The translations under genes were made by a program, and so were the position numbers. Positions 45,801-55,647 of a stretch of DNA of 64,000 nucleotides are shown piece by piece. Each line of letters opens with the position of its first letter. Positions within the stretch are counted from its first letter, which is position 1. The notes under the pieces are model-generated. The model searched no databases, was not told where the DNA came from, and was given only the letters and a program-made list of their open reading frames with translations. The stretch covers positions 91,467 to 155,466 of the forward strand of contig JAANDG010000346.1 of NCBI GenBank assembly GCA_036852015.1. Reading direction: 5' to 3'. The DNA is from Pelodera strongyloides. Taxonomy: Eukaryota; Nematoda; Chromadorea; Rhabditida; Rhabditidae.

Positions 45801-48800
45801 TAACATTTCTGAAGTTCCGGACATTTTGCGCAAGTAAATTGAGGAAAAAAAATTCTCGTGGGCCTCTCCCTTTAAAGGATCATGCCCAAAAAGTGTTCCC
45901 CTCTTTTCGGCTGGTCCTGCCTACGGTATCTAGTTGTGTATCTTCATTTTCTAATTTTCTAAATAACCTATCCTATTTTTAAAAAACAAGCAATAGATCG
46001 TTCGTGAACGCGAATATTATGGAAAAATAGGCGTATTTTGAAATGTGTTTGAACGTTTAAAGTTAAAGTGGTGATACCGCCGGGTATTGAACGGATTTTC
46101 GAAAACGAAAACTACAGTGAGGAAACTTGGCCGGTGCCCGGCATACACTGGGTCCGAAAAGGGTGGGCCGACTACACCTCGCCTACGCCTCGCCTATACG
46201 GCTCGACAGACACCGAAAAGGTGGGAGGCTGGTGCGCCTGGTGCGGCCGAGTGTAGGCGTGGTGTAGGTGAACTAAAATACACACGAAAGTTGAAGATCG
46301 CCGTCCTCAGGCCTACACCCCCCGGCCCATCCTGGGCCGGTGCGCCGCCCACACCACGCCAGGAATGGGTGGGTCGGCCGTCATGCCTGGGCGCACCCGT
46401 AGTTTGTAGGCGGCGCAGCGGCCAAAGTTTCGCGTTGTACATTCCAATGAAAATCAACATAATTATAATAAAAAAATCGCGCCAATCAATCAATAACTAG
46501 TCTTCAATCATGCCTCGCGCTCACTCGCCTTCATAGGTAACCTGAAATAACCACCACTTCTGGTTGCATGTGCCAAGTTGCAATTAATTTTAGAAACTCG
46601 TGTGCACAAACAATCTGGGGGTTCTTTAAAAGCTCAGGCGCAAGCCCACGTATGAAAAGTTTTCCCTACTTTGTCTGAGTTAAATCTCCCATATTACACA
46701 AACGCGGTGCGGCTGCGAAAACCGTTTTGCATAATATGCAAAATTAAGGAAGACATTTGCGAAAGAATCTCCACAGTTCGTTACCGTGCTCAACACCCAA
46801 AAATAGTTAAAAGGGGTTTCTGGACGTGCACCGGGTTGAAAACCAAAACAAATATGTTAACATTGATTAAATCAATAGCCAGAAGCATTTTACTATGCAA
46901 CACATTGCAGTTTAGGTGTTTAGGCACAGAAGCGCACAGCTCAAACTGCGGTACATTTCTGAAAATCTTCTTTCGCGAATATCTTCTGCAATTTTGCATA
47001 CTAAAAGCAAAACGGGAGACTTATCACAGAAAAATTGGGGAAAAATTTTATTTACGTGGGCCTGTGCCTTTAAATTATGATTCCTTGACCAATTTGAGCA
47101 TTGTCTTTAGATTAAATTTTGCTTTCATGGTTTTTAGATTGAACTTTGCAATTGTTTGACGATCCCGACTTAACTAATTCGCTTTAGAGGGTCGCAGTCA
47201 CTACAAAAATCATATTTTTCTTCGAGTTTCCTTGTATTTAGTAAAGAATAGAGAAACATACTTTACCAAAACCGAATAATTTGAACTCCAACTCTTACCT
47301 AGTTAACGTGTTAACTAGTTACCTAGTTAGTTAGTTAATTGAATTAACTAGTTGGCAATAATAATAAGATTTAGTAACAATAATTACTTTTGCCCTGAAG
47401 CTGAAACGTTGTAAGTTGTGTTTCAACGGCGCGCAATGTTAGCCCCGCCCCCTAGGGTGCACAGAGACACAACCAACCAACAGACATTCTTCCACATGTT
47501 TTTCAAATTTTACTTATTTGGTCATAATTTTGGTTGAAGTTGATATTTTTATCTGAAAATTTCGCAGATAATCTAAAATATGCTCTTTTAACTAACTAGC
47601 TCGAAAGAATTTCATTTTTTCGTCTAGGAACAAATTCAGGGTGGAAACTGGAAAAAAGGGCTCTCTGATGTAACCCAAACTATGTTAGCGCTATCGCGCT
47701 AACAAAGGAAATGTTAAGAACCTACAAACACAAAACAGCTATAAGTACACAAAAAAAATCTGTACGAAAACCAAAATGTTTCAACACAAGTTCAATATTC
47801 GCAGTCTGAAAGTTGAGCAGTCCAGCCTCACTTTCTTATGTCAAAATCAAATCACTTGTATATTCAAATACCAACCTCCTATCCAAAAACAGCGTCTCCG
47901 CGTTCCGGGCCGATAGCATCTTCGTCTCTACACCATTCTCCTGTTGCAATACCAATGCACCAATGTACTGCGATAGGGGCATATGCATATCGTTAAGATG
48001 CATTTCCTGACGTTGCATATCGAAAATCGATACGAGAATCATACGACACGCCTGTAATATAAATTATTAACGCAGGTGACCGGAAGGAAAAGTGATAGAT
48101 GTGGCTGCAGGGCTCCCTTCAGTTCGGGGCCCTGGAGGAGAGTCCTGGCTTTAATACTTCAAGAGATAATAGCACAGCGCACATAAATATTTCATCGGTT
48201 TTAGTGGTGATACGCTCTTTATCTGGTCTAGTAGAGGTGAACAAGGACTCGCACAGACACTCAACTCGAATATTATTTGTATGACCGAAACACAAAAGTC
48301 TTCAGTTACCTGAATTTCCGTGCAGCAATTCAGAATGCGCAGCAAATCGATGGCACTCGAAATTGATCCATATTCGAAAGTATTGTCGCTCGCTTTTTCG
48401 CCCTGTAATTTTTTTTTGAAAAGCATCGCGTACGCCTGCTTTCCTATGCAGCATATGCAAATGGGCATACATTAGAATAAAAAATCGAACTAAATTCGAG
48501 CAAATTAGCATAAATACGTAAAAACTCAGTTGTCCACGATGCGTTTCAAAAACCGGTCGGTATTTCGCTTTAACCCTAACAATACGAACACAAAAAAAGC
48601 ACCTTCTCCTCCTTGTCCCTCTTCACCGGTCTCCTCCACGATTTCAATTTTGCCGCCTGAATCACTTGCTCCAACCAACCGGAGAGAAGAGACGTCGACG
48701 CCACGTCTTTGATAATGTCTGCAATTAAAGCGAATGTCAAGCCTGATTCATAGATATTCTATAACACGCTGTCACAAAATACCGTAGTTTGAAAAATTTC

Positions 48801-51800
48801 TCTCGCGCCCTCCTCTTTTTCTTTGCTTACTTAAAAATTTTCTCTTGCGCCCTCCTCTTTTTCTTTGCTGTCTAACAGCCTCGTAAATTCAAACGGTCCT
48901 GTGGACAAAGAATAGGCTGATTTTGTCCAAATGACCAGAATCCCATACTGAAGGTTTGAAATTTTGAAATTGTTTTTCTTCTCTAAATTCCGTGCGTAAA
49001 TGGAAGTGGTTGAAGGTGGTTTCTTTAGCTTAGTGATAGACAGGCTATAAATCTATGCGTAAAATTACGCATCAACCATCTCCGGATTGGCTTTGACCAT
49101 CTCCGGAGGCAAATGCAAATATATAGATTTGGATGAAACGTATCAGTGGTAATTTACGGTTCGACTCTCAACTAAGCGACCATCTCCGAAATTACGCATG
49201 GAAATTATAGCCTGGTGATAGACCGTTTTAATAAAACACCATGTTTCGGTCAAATATATTAATTTGGAATTGCTTCCGGAAGTGGTTCGTGCGTGTTTCA
49301 ACGCACCAACATGTACCCCTGCTTCTTATATGAAAGTTTTTGTTTATTTTTATTTTCACTCTCCTTACCTTCAAAACATAAGCTTTTTTTGAGCCCAACA
49401 TGAAAAACCGGCTTGACATTCCCTTTAATACATTAATCAATAACAACGTCGTATACATACCTCACCAGCAGATTATAATTCGCAGACTAACTAATTTCTA
49501 GAGAAATTCAACGCTTATTTATGCGGTTCATGTTCAGCCGTTTAGAGTCGTAGAAAAACAACAATAACAATGACAACAAAAACAACAGTACACTTTACCT
49601 GAACTATCACCAATCGAACAGCACAATAATTCTATCCGCAGGTCCGCACTAAGGGATCGCAATGGAACTCTTCCGACTTTCTTAATCGCCTTTCGTCTCA
49701 CCTAAGCAGATTTCTATTCAACCCATGGAACCCATTTATTCAGAATTCGAAAATACACTTCATGAAACATATCACAGCTGACAAACAAAGAAAATATTGT
49801 TTCATTCCAGTCCTTTCTAAGCTAGTCAGCAGTTTGCTGGTTCGCTATCTTCTATCTCTCTTCCACTCTTTACTGCTCTTGCGCACTATCTCCCATCCCC
49901 AAATTCGTAAAATAAAATGTACAAAAATAAGAAAGGAAAGGAAACATACCTTGGTCACCTTATCAGTAAGCGCCGTATCAACAAGGGCAGCTATGTGGTC
50001 ATCCGAAAGGTCAGTCACACTCAACAAGTCCACAGCAGCGAGACGAACATCAGACGAAGGGTCACGAAGGGCGGCAAACAACACTAAATACGTATATGCG
50101 AGGATAAGGTATTACGTAGCTGTGAACTCACACTCCCATCATAAACTATCAATTGTTATGAGTTATTTACCTTTAAATTATTTATCAAATAGAGCGCAAA
50201 ACGGCTAATGTAAGTGTCTATCAAATAGCCTAAGCAAGCAAACCAGCGAGCTCCCCGGCGAAACTCCGCCGGAATTAGAATATTTCAAAAATAGGAGGGC
50301 TTATTGTTGAACCACCACCCGATTAGAATATTCAACATGAGGAGCTCGGATGTGGTACGAAAAATACAATGGTCTATCACCGTACCTTGTGCATAAATAC
50401 AAATCTTCCTACAAAATCGACTTACTAACTAGTCTGGTTACGACATAACAGTTACTAAAAAATTGAACTTGACACGATAATGAAATTGACACAAATATTA
50501 ATTCCGCGAATACCAAAGCCACACTATATGAATATTTTGAAACATACAATCTTTTGGCGATTGTTGAACCGCTTCCACGAACTCGGATGGGATATCGTCG
50601 TCTTGAAGATAGGACAAGGAGCGCACGGCTTCTGCACGAACTTCTGGCACCTGAATTCAACCATTCAGCCATATACTGTGCAAATATGAAACCTAAAGGC
50701 TGGACCGCTCATGCTCAAGACGAAACGGATCTCTATCAAGGAACCAATTTTTATATAATGATAATGAAAATACTTGACACGGGTGAGGGTGACACGTATA
50801 CGGATACACAAACGATGGAAATGGATACAAAATAAGCTCATACATCATAACCACTACTAGCAAATAGTAAACAAACCAGGAACATGAAGTATGAAAAGGG
50901 TAAAAAAGAAGCGTTCAAGTCGGTATCACAAACCTTATCCATGACACAGTCTCTGAGAATGCAATACAACTCTCGGCGATATTCCAGTGCCATCACGTGT
51001 TCTGAACAAATTTCATTTGATTTATCATTTATCAAAATGTTAAGAAAATACCTAGCTCACCTAGCTGGATGCATCATGCATGGGTTCATACACAACAGAG
51101 TTAAACCTGTACAAAACCCCAATTCAAATTCAGTACCAGCGGAATAAAATAAAGCCAGAGTAGAGCAGTATGCAGTAATGTAAAGGTAAAGTAAATAAAA
51201 AACATCGAATCAGGAAGCGAAAAGCAATTACATTCTAGGTCCAGGTCGAATTAGAATCGGTAAAATAACAAAAAATAAATAATATAAAACAACAATCCTC
51301 AATACCTATCCTTTCAAAGTGGCACATGCATCGGTTAATGTTACTAATAATTAATATTGTTATTAATAATTAATAAAAAAATACAAATAATTATTAACAA
51401 TAACAATAAGAAAAAAACCAACCATCTTCATCTTCCTCTTCTAAAGAAGGGCACGCAGTGTTCGTATTCTGTCTTCCAAGAGTAGCTGATGCAGTGAACA
51501 GGAAACCAATTATTGTGAGCACATTTTGGCGAATAAGCGCATTCTCAGCACAATAGTACTAAAATAATAATGAAAAATATTAATGATAAATAATATAATC
51601 AATAGTAAAATGAACTGCAGATGTCCTACGTCAAGCATAATTACATGAGTTTCAAAAATCGGACGTTATATCGCTTTACAAATTAACGACAAACCTCCTT
51701 CGCAAATTCCAGCATGGCTCCAAGAACTTCAAAATCCGCGCAGTCTTTCTGCAGTACAATCGCTAACTTGCAAGCAGTCTTGAAAACACGCTGTCTCTCA

Positions 51801-54800
51801 GCTGTTTCCGTGTTATGTCTAAAACAGAAAAATGGAGTGGTCCTGTGGTCCAACAAAAACTGTATAATTTCACTTAAGATCTGAACTAATACTATAAACG
51901 ATAAACCGCAATTTTAAAACTACAATAAAATAAAACAACAACTCAACAATAAACGCACTCGATCTTAACAACTATTATACCAGAAAGTGAAAAATGAAAA
52001 TACCAAAAAAAAAACATACTCGACCATAGACGAAAGACGGAATATCAACTCCCGAGTGAACTGCTTCTTTGGAAGAGTGGAGTTTGTACTACGAAGCTAA
52101 ATACACATGTTATTTAATTAGCTAGTAATCAGTAGTATTAGTACACAATAATAAACTTAAACTATAATAGAAACTGTCTGATTCTCTTTCTACACATTAT
52201 TATACACTTCGGATTCCTCGGAATTAGCAGCTAGGCTAGCAGCTCCTAGCATAGCCGCCACAGATTCACGAAAAATCTTATACCTCGCCATGACACAGAG
52301 AACAAAAGAAACGAACTGCAAACGTGCAGACGGCAAAATATTATATATAAACTTACCAGATTAAATGTTCCTTTCATCTGCTTCAGTGCCATCTGTATGT
52401 CCTTCGACTCGTTTGATGAATAGTAGGCCAGCTTTAGTGCGTCACAAACATTCGTTCTCGCCATCGCCTTCAACGCATCACCGCTCATCTGAACAATAAG
52501 ATTATGCATCTATTAAATATCGGATGATCTTGCAGAACTCCAACTCCGAATGATAAACAGCAACTCCCGACTTAAAGCGAAATACAAGCCGGTTTTTGAA
52601 ACGCATTGCGGACAATATAATTCTTACGTATTTATGCTAAGTTACTCGAATTTAGCAGGATTTTTTATTCTAATTTATGGTCATTTGCATAAGCTGCATA
52701 AGAATGCGTTCATGCGTTGTATTGTACTCGACGTCTTTCAAAAACAGGCCGGTATTTCGCTTTAAATGTAAATATATACAGTAGTATATACTTTATCAAG
52801 CAGCACTGCAGTATCGCAGTATGTACTGGACTGGATCTAAATAACCCGACTTAAATCTATATACACACTTTAAACTTATTGCAATACTCGTATCATAATG
52901 ACGTAAACTATGGAAATAAATTCGAAAATTACATGTTCGGCTGTTCGGACAAAAATCGGAAAGTGTACATGGTAAGCAACTAACAACATCAAGCAAAAGT
53001 GTAATAATAAGTCTGATAATGCATGTACAGGACGTTAATGTATGTGTAGGACGTACACGAATACAAATAATAAATAATCTTACAAGCACACATACGCAGC
53101 ACGTGGGTTACGCCACACGTCACAACTACAACTACAAAATTACGTCAAGCAAGCTAGGCGTCACACGCAATCCACAATTATTTTACAAAACTTGAGTGAC
53201 CAACAACCAACAACGGAAGCACCCATGTAGCAAGTAGTACTGTGTACTGTCCAAGTCCAAAAAAATGCAGATACCCGCATTCGTTTTTTTTTTCTACTTA
53301 TACTTACCGATTTACGTCGCTTCTTCATATCAGACTTCTTCGTTTTTTCTACAGGTTCAGTAAAAGCATCTTGATCCTACAAAAACGGGTTTCGAAAATA
53401 ACAACGTAAACATAACTAACAACTAACAGGCAAACTGAACAAAACACTACATCAACCAACATACAGAATCTTGGAAAGGACACGTTTAATACGAAAAACC
53501 AACACTTCTAGCTGAATCTAGCTCTTTAAAAGGGGCACGGGGCAAGCACTACACAGTGAAATCAGCAATCAGCACACATATTACAGCACACATACTAGAA
53601 ATATAAGATGCCTGCTAACCAAAACCAAATGACTATGACTGATTTAAAATAATTTCTGAATCATCCAGTAAAAGTAGTAAATCCACGCAAATGAAAACTA
53701 CGGAACTATGAGAAAAAAACAGGACATACATCTTGTGCTTCTCCGGCTGTCGGGCTCGAATTAACAATGTCCACATTATCTATTGATGTTGAGCGATTAT
53801 TTATGTTGTCGCCAGTGCCCGACTCACTTCTGAAATAGTAACAGTTAATAGTTAACAGGGTATAATTTCCGGGCGTAAATTGAGATGATTGGAGGTAGTT
53901 TGTTTAGTAGCTTAGTGATAGACCGCTTTAATAAAACAACACGCGCTCAAATTTTTCGTCTAAATATGATCGCGTATTCCCTCCAAATATATAAATTTGG
54001 AATTACTTCCGGAGCTGGTCAAATCGTCAAAACCAATGCGAGGTGGTTCGTGCGTGTTTACGCGGCAATGCACCAACTTATACACCCATAACAGTAGTAA
54101 AGTAACACAACAACAACTTGATGAATCCATTAGTTTGCGAGAAAGATCAAACCACGATTTGATTAAATCAAAGAGTCTGATAGGCTGATAGGCACAAGGC
54201 ACTTACGCACTGATGCTGGCAGCTGGCTCAGTATTTACTTGTCACGCACATGCACTACGGCTCTACTAAATCAAGGAAAGTCTCCCCTCCCTTGCACATA
54301 GTTTTTGGTGAGTGGAGTTTATGGTACACAGAAGTTGACGTAAGAGAAAAAAACGAATTCAATACAGAACGGGAAGTCTCATGAGCATAAGTTCAAAAAA
54401 GGTAAAATAAAAATAATAGTGATCCTTACGGGATAGTTCCAGACGACTGACTTTCTGAACCGATCGATGTTCCTCTTTTTCCGTCTGGTGAAGTGATGTT
54501 TCGAATAGGCGTCTAAAGAGTAAGAGTGGGACATATTTTTCGGGCAACATCTTGGTCAAAGAAGATTACACTACCATTTCTGATACACACAAAAATCATA
54601 TTTATCGTTTTCTCAATTTCTCATCATCATTTTACACGATGCACACCTATATATATATATATTATTATATATATGTCTATAAATTATTGATATTAGGTAT
54701 TATTAGGCGTTACATCGAGGACGATACGTGTTATTTTCATACTTCACGTTTTTGTGCGCAAAAAAATGGTTCATAGTCATACAATCCCCGAATGCAAATG

Positions 54801-55647
54801 TTTTGATTACTGTTACTATTTTTGAGTGAACAGTATCGTTAACGTAACTGTTTGAAAAAATCCTGCTTCGTTTTTAAATTTATCGCAATGCGATGACTGC
54901 AACCGGAAACGGCGGAAACATACCGAAGAAGCAACAGGGTCCCTGGGCAACTGAAGTGATGAGTTTCTGGGAGTTGCCTTCGCCTTGTCCACTACTATTT
55001 CGTCGTCATCGTCAGAGAGATCAAGCATAGGATCACCAGATAGGTCTGTAATTAATTTAAAAAAAAATCGCGCAGTTCGCACAGAAAGGTTAATTTGGAG
55101 TATCAACTTTTTTTGTAGTAATTTGGAGTATCAACTTTTTTTTGTAGTAATTTGAAAAGTAAGAATTTGGAGTATTGGTGTTTACCAGGCGCATAATACA
55201 AAAAAAACAGCGAACTAACAAACTCAAATTAATTTGAAGGAAAGCTGAAGAGCTGTCTTTCCCTAAGAGGAAGAATCATGTCGAACAAATTACAATTCGT
55301 TCTCGCACAGGAACACCACTATTTTGTGCATAGCACAAAAACTTACCAAGATCGTCAGAGCTACTTTTCTGAATGGGAGTACGGGCGGCTTTGCGCGGCT
55401 TTTTTGGCGAAGAATGCGCCACAGGTCTCGGCGGGAGAGGTGGCTTCCGAGAGCGCAGCTAAAATACATAGAATAAAAAATCCTGTGTTCGAATCTATGT
55501 TCGAATCCTGTGTTCGAATCTACAAAACAATACATAAGACAGGGAGGTCACATCAAACGGGAAAACAAACTTTAAACTTACCTTTCTTGGAGAAGGCGCA
55601 TCTTTGCTGGGCTCCCCAACGGGGGCCCTTACCCTGCGTGGAGACAT
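34229..55647 (-). CDS. capg-1: condensin complex subunit CAP-G (Cnd3/Ycg1 family), 34 exons
   Basis: HEAT-repeat subunit of condensin, which loops and compacts mitotic chromosomes. Exons (5' to 3'): 55582-55647, 55347-55458, 54924-55045, 54430-54512, 53730-53829, 53308-53376, 52357-52488, 52020-52096, 51695-51818, 51423-51558, 50934-51001, 50548-50650, 49950-50083, 49599-49701, 48603-48718, 48310-48402, 47876-48051, 43748-43894, 43346-43483, 42821-42932, 41105-41230, 40164-40280, 39437-39610, 38818-38976, 38400-38506, 37991-38074, 37663-37744, 37314-37400, 36740-36829, 36279-36359, 35818-35970, 35386-35475, 35082-35165, 34229-34417. All phases join; 1277 aa. The order of helices follows human CAP-G (VPEVRAEAVRSLSYLQD matches its VRIQAVLALSRLQD). 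In C. elegans, CAPG-1 serves condensin I and the dosage-compensation condensin. The symbol is by family; CAP-G2 is less likely. Confidence 0.92.
34811..34880. repeat. half of a palindromic element, GCGAAATACCGGCCGG end
   Basis: TTTTAAAGCGAAATACCGGC then CGGTTTTTTAAACACATCGAG; the opposite end is missing. Intron 33 of CAP-G. Confidence 0.6.
35658..35803. repeat. palindromic element, GGCATGACACACGGTTTGT end
   Basis: Left CTTTAAAACGGCATGACACA; right TTCAAAAACACTGTCTGATC then GCTTTAAA. It ends 15 bases before the donor side of CAP-G exon 31. Confidence 0.55.
37314..48402 (-). CDS. capg-1: CAP-G exons 16-28: middle and C-terminal HEAT (Cnd3-type) region
   Basis: Residues about 516 to 1049. Includes AMDQFLMAFVWRTLADRVRA (human ALYWCALCEYLK region), DTLLELLAIVRQLDRSDIAG, TRLLCLMIVNSALRTGRFRN, EAILCCLGDMVVAYG and CRKLKSMLSHFALGFAELC, which matches human LRHCLGVFFPVFA. 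Introns 17 (3.98 kb) and 20 (1.6 kb) hold the big fold-back structures. Confidence 0.9.
38197..38379. repeat. palindromic TTAA element, GCGAAATACCGGCCGG subfamily
   Basis: Left TTAAAGCGACATACCGGCCG; right CAAAAACCGGCCGGTATTTC then GCTTTAG. A full-length clean copy inside CAP-G intron 25, 20 bases from exon 25. Confidence 0.85.
38999..39150. repeat. palindromic element, right end missing
   Basis: Left GTTAAAGCAAAATACCAGCC and the typical interior (TTAGCATAAATACATAAGAATGCAGTTGTCCA), but the outer right end is lost. Intron 23 of CAP-G. Confidence 0.6.
39238..39364. repeat. short palindromic element, CACCAACA ends
   Basis: Left CACACCAACAAACAGGGAGC, right CTCCCTGTGTGTTGGTGA, interior CTGACCTCCCCAAGGAGCTA. 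Same family as 30471-30595. Intron 23 of CAP-G, 70 bases from exon 23. Confidence 0.85.
40582..41141 (-). repeat. three tandem copies of the 3' part of CAP-G exon 21 and its donor
   Basis: The true exon end (41105-41141) and the following intron bases recur, diverged, at about 40928-40972 and 40582-40620. The shared core on the + strand is GTATCCGAG(T/A)GCGTGA, preceded by ACAAAC(C/T)TC-type donor sequence. Copies 1 and 2 also share GACCTAATAAACAATGACAA and ACCAATCA(A/G)ATT. Frames in the downstream copies are broken, so they are exon relics inside intron 21. Confidence 0.7.
40672..40851. repeat. near-perfect palindromic element, GCGAAATGCTAGC ends
   Basis: Left TTGAAAGCGAAATGCTAGCC, right GGGGCTAGCATTTCGCTTTAA; centre GATCGTCCACGGCAATC. 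The same family as 26122-26292. It is inserted in one copy of the tandem exon relic; the sister copy at 41024-41029 shows the empty site TTTAAA. Confidence 0.92.
41799..41876 (+). tRNA. tRNA-like sequence, left arm (Ile-GAT-like anticodon loop)
   Basis: A-box-like TAGCATAATGGGTAGCGC, anticodon hairpin CTTCTGA-CTGATAA-GCGGAAG with GAT at the anticodon position, B box GTTCGATTC. Acceptor and T stems pair poorly, so it is probably not a functional tRNA. It could still act as an RNA polymerase III promoter. Confidence 0.45.
42525..42602 (-). tRNA. tRNA-like sequence, right arm (Ile-GAT-like anticodon loop)
   Basis: Inverted partner of 41799-41876. Read on the minus strand, the anticodon stem is better (TTCCG with CGGAA), and it has one extra G after it (GGAAGGTCTAG). 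Same A and B boxes, same weak T stem. Confidence 0.45.
43154..43230. repeat. short element related to 5532-5659
   Basis: GGCCATATTCATGCTGGATG ... CTGTCCCCAGGGACTCTTTC ... GAGTGGTGAATAAGGCC; shares ends and the CCCCAGGGA-type centre with 5532-5659. Confidence 0.5.
43719..43735. repeat. poly(C) run
   Basis: About 16 consecutive C bases on the + strand, beside the donor of CAP-G exon 18. Its length is a likely sequencing weak point. Confidence 0.9.
44015..44791. repeat. 777 bp near-perfect palindrome with an element at its centre
   Basis: Arms 44015-44200 and 44599-44791 are inverted copies (AATATTTTATCGTGGAAAAG to GCTATTAATTTCCGATG). They are nearly identical but for a 7-base AAGATTC insertion in the right arm. 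The centre is the palindromic element 44201-44598, so the whole block can fold end to end. Lies in CAP-G intron 17. Confidence 0.9.
44201..44598. mobile_element. intact palindromic TTAA element, AGGGACAGGCCCATC ends
   Basis: Begins TTAAAGGGACAGGCCCATCA and ends TGATGGGCCTGTCCCTTTAA; arms pair over almost all of the 398 bases. Same family as the split copy at 16797-18649. No ORF. Confidence 0.9.
44822..45253. repeat. fold-back element, GGAGGCTCACGAGAT ends
   Basis: Outer arms GGAGGCTCACGAGATCTACG and inverse CTCGTGAGCCTCC; inner arms CTTCTTATCGATAG and GAAGCAAAAGCTTTT with their inverses. The centre has three CCCTCGGGACACA-type phrases (one inverted as TGCCCCGAGGGTGT). CAP-G intron 17. Confidence 0.8.
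45433..45876. repeat. fold-back element, AGGGAGAGGCCCACGAG end
   Basis: Right end AATTCTCGTGGGCCTCTCCC then TTTAAA. Arms pair at TTCCTCAATTTACTTGC, CTAGAACTCACAGAGTTATT, CCCCGGC and GGTACCGTAGTC with their inverses. The left terminus is eroded (TTAAATGGAGAAAA). CAP-G intron 17. Confidence 0.75.
46121..46433. repeat. GC-rich palindromic element, GGCCGGTGC ends (long copy)
   Basis: Left GGAAACTTGGCCGGTGCCCG, right GCGGCGCAGCGGCCAAAGTTT. It appears inserted into an element of the TTAA palindrome type: bases to the left (GTGGTGATACCGCCGGGTAT) and right (AAATCAACATAATTATAATA) resemble that family's end and interior. About 60% GC against an AT-rich background. The same family as 8153-8341. Confidence 0.7.
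46626..47074. repeat. fold-back element, CAGGC...GCCCACGTA ends
   Basis: Left TTAAAAGCTCAGGCGCAAGC then CCACGTA; right TACGTGGGCCTGTGCCTTTAA. The interior folds only partly (GCGAAAGAATC with GCGAATATCTTC regions). No protein-like ORF. Confidence 0.65.
47075..47875. other. remaining part of CAP-G intron 17
   Basis: AT-rich with a short TAGTTAACTAGTT-type repeat cluster at about 47300-47350; I see nothing else. Confidence 0.5.
48411..48573. repeat. palindromic TTAA element, left end eroded
   Basis: TTTTGAAAAGCATCGCGTAC ... GCGTTTCAAAAACCGGTCGG then TATTTCGCTTTAA. Its eroded left end merges with the intron bases next to CAP-G exon 16. Confidence 0.7.
48603..52488 (-). CDS. capg-1: CAP-G exons 7-15: N-terminal HEAT solenoid
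   Basis: Residues 185 to about 515. Recognisable HEAT helices: SGDALKAMARTNVCDALKLA, KQFTRELIFRLSSMVE, RQRVFKTACKLAIVLQKDC, AENALIRQNVLTIIGFLFTA, VPEVRAEAVRSLSYLQDDDI, LRDPSSDVRLAAVDLLSVTD and VRRKAIKKVGRVPLRSLSAD. This half contacts the kleisin CAP-H and DNA in the family. Exon 10 ends in an acidic loop (EEEDEDG) at the place where human CAP-G has a DDEEEE loop. Confidence 0.9.
49015..49265. repeat. dispersed repeat shared with 53873-54065
   Basis: Shared phrases: AGCTTAGTGATAGAC(A/C), CTTTAATAAAACA, AATTTGGAATTGCTTCCGGA and GTGGTTCGTGCGTGTTT. This copy also holds CCATCTCCGGA repeated on both strands and an inner piece of the same head phrase. In CAP-G intron 14. Confidence 0.6.
51640..51680. 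repeat. solo right end of a palindromic element
   Basis: CATGAGTTTCAAAAATCGGA then CGTTATATCGCTTTACA; no matching left end. It is 14 bases from CAP-G exon 9. Confidence 0.6.
52572..52765. repeat. palindromic TTAA element, GCGAAATAC subfamily
   Basis: Left TTAAAGCGAAATACAAGCCG; right AAAACAGGCCGGTATTTCGC then TTTAA. Full length, CAP-G intron 6. Confidence 0.8.
53308..55647 (-). CDS. capg-1: CAP-G exons 1-6: charged N-terminal tail
   Basis: Encodes residues 1-184, before the first HEAT helices. The segment is disordered in character: basic stretch LRSRKPPLPPRPVAHSSPKK, acidic patch SDDDDEIVVD, then Ser/Asn-rich spacer and a lysine-rich end (EKTKKSDMKKRRKS). Full CDK-type motifs S/T-P-x-K/R are at Ser2, Ser19, Ser39 and Thr101, with further minimal SP/TP sites at Thr49, Thr84 and Ser108. 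Human and yeast CAP-G start almost directly in HEAT repeats, so this is an extension. A Met at the start of exon 7 (52498-end, residue 185) could serve as an alternative start. Confidence 0.8.
53873..54065. repeat. dispersed repeat shared with 49015-49265
   Basis: Contains TTTAGTAGCTTAGTGATAGA, CGCTTTAATAAAACA, AATTTGGAATTACTTCCGGA and GTGGTTCGTGCGTGTTT. In CAP-G intron 4. Confidence 0.6.

Noticed and set aside
46087..46500. Pro/Gly/Arg-rich frames on both strands
   Set aside because: They derive from the GC-rich palindromic element at 46121-46433.
50554..50835. 93-codon plus-strand frame
   Set aside because: It overlaps CAP-G exon 12 on the other strand and has no protein-like features.
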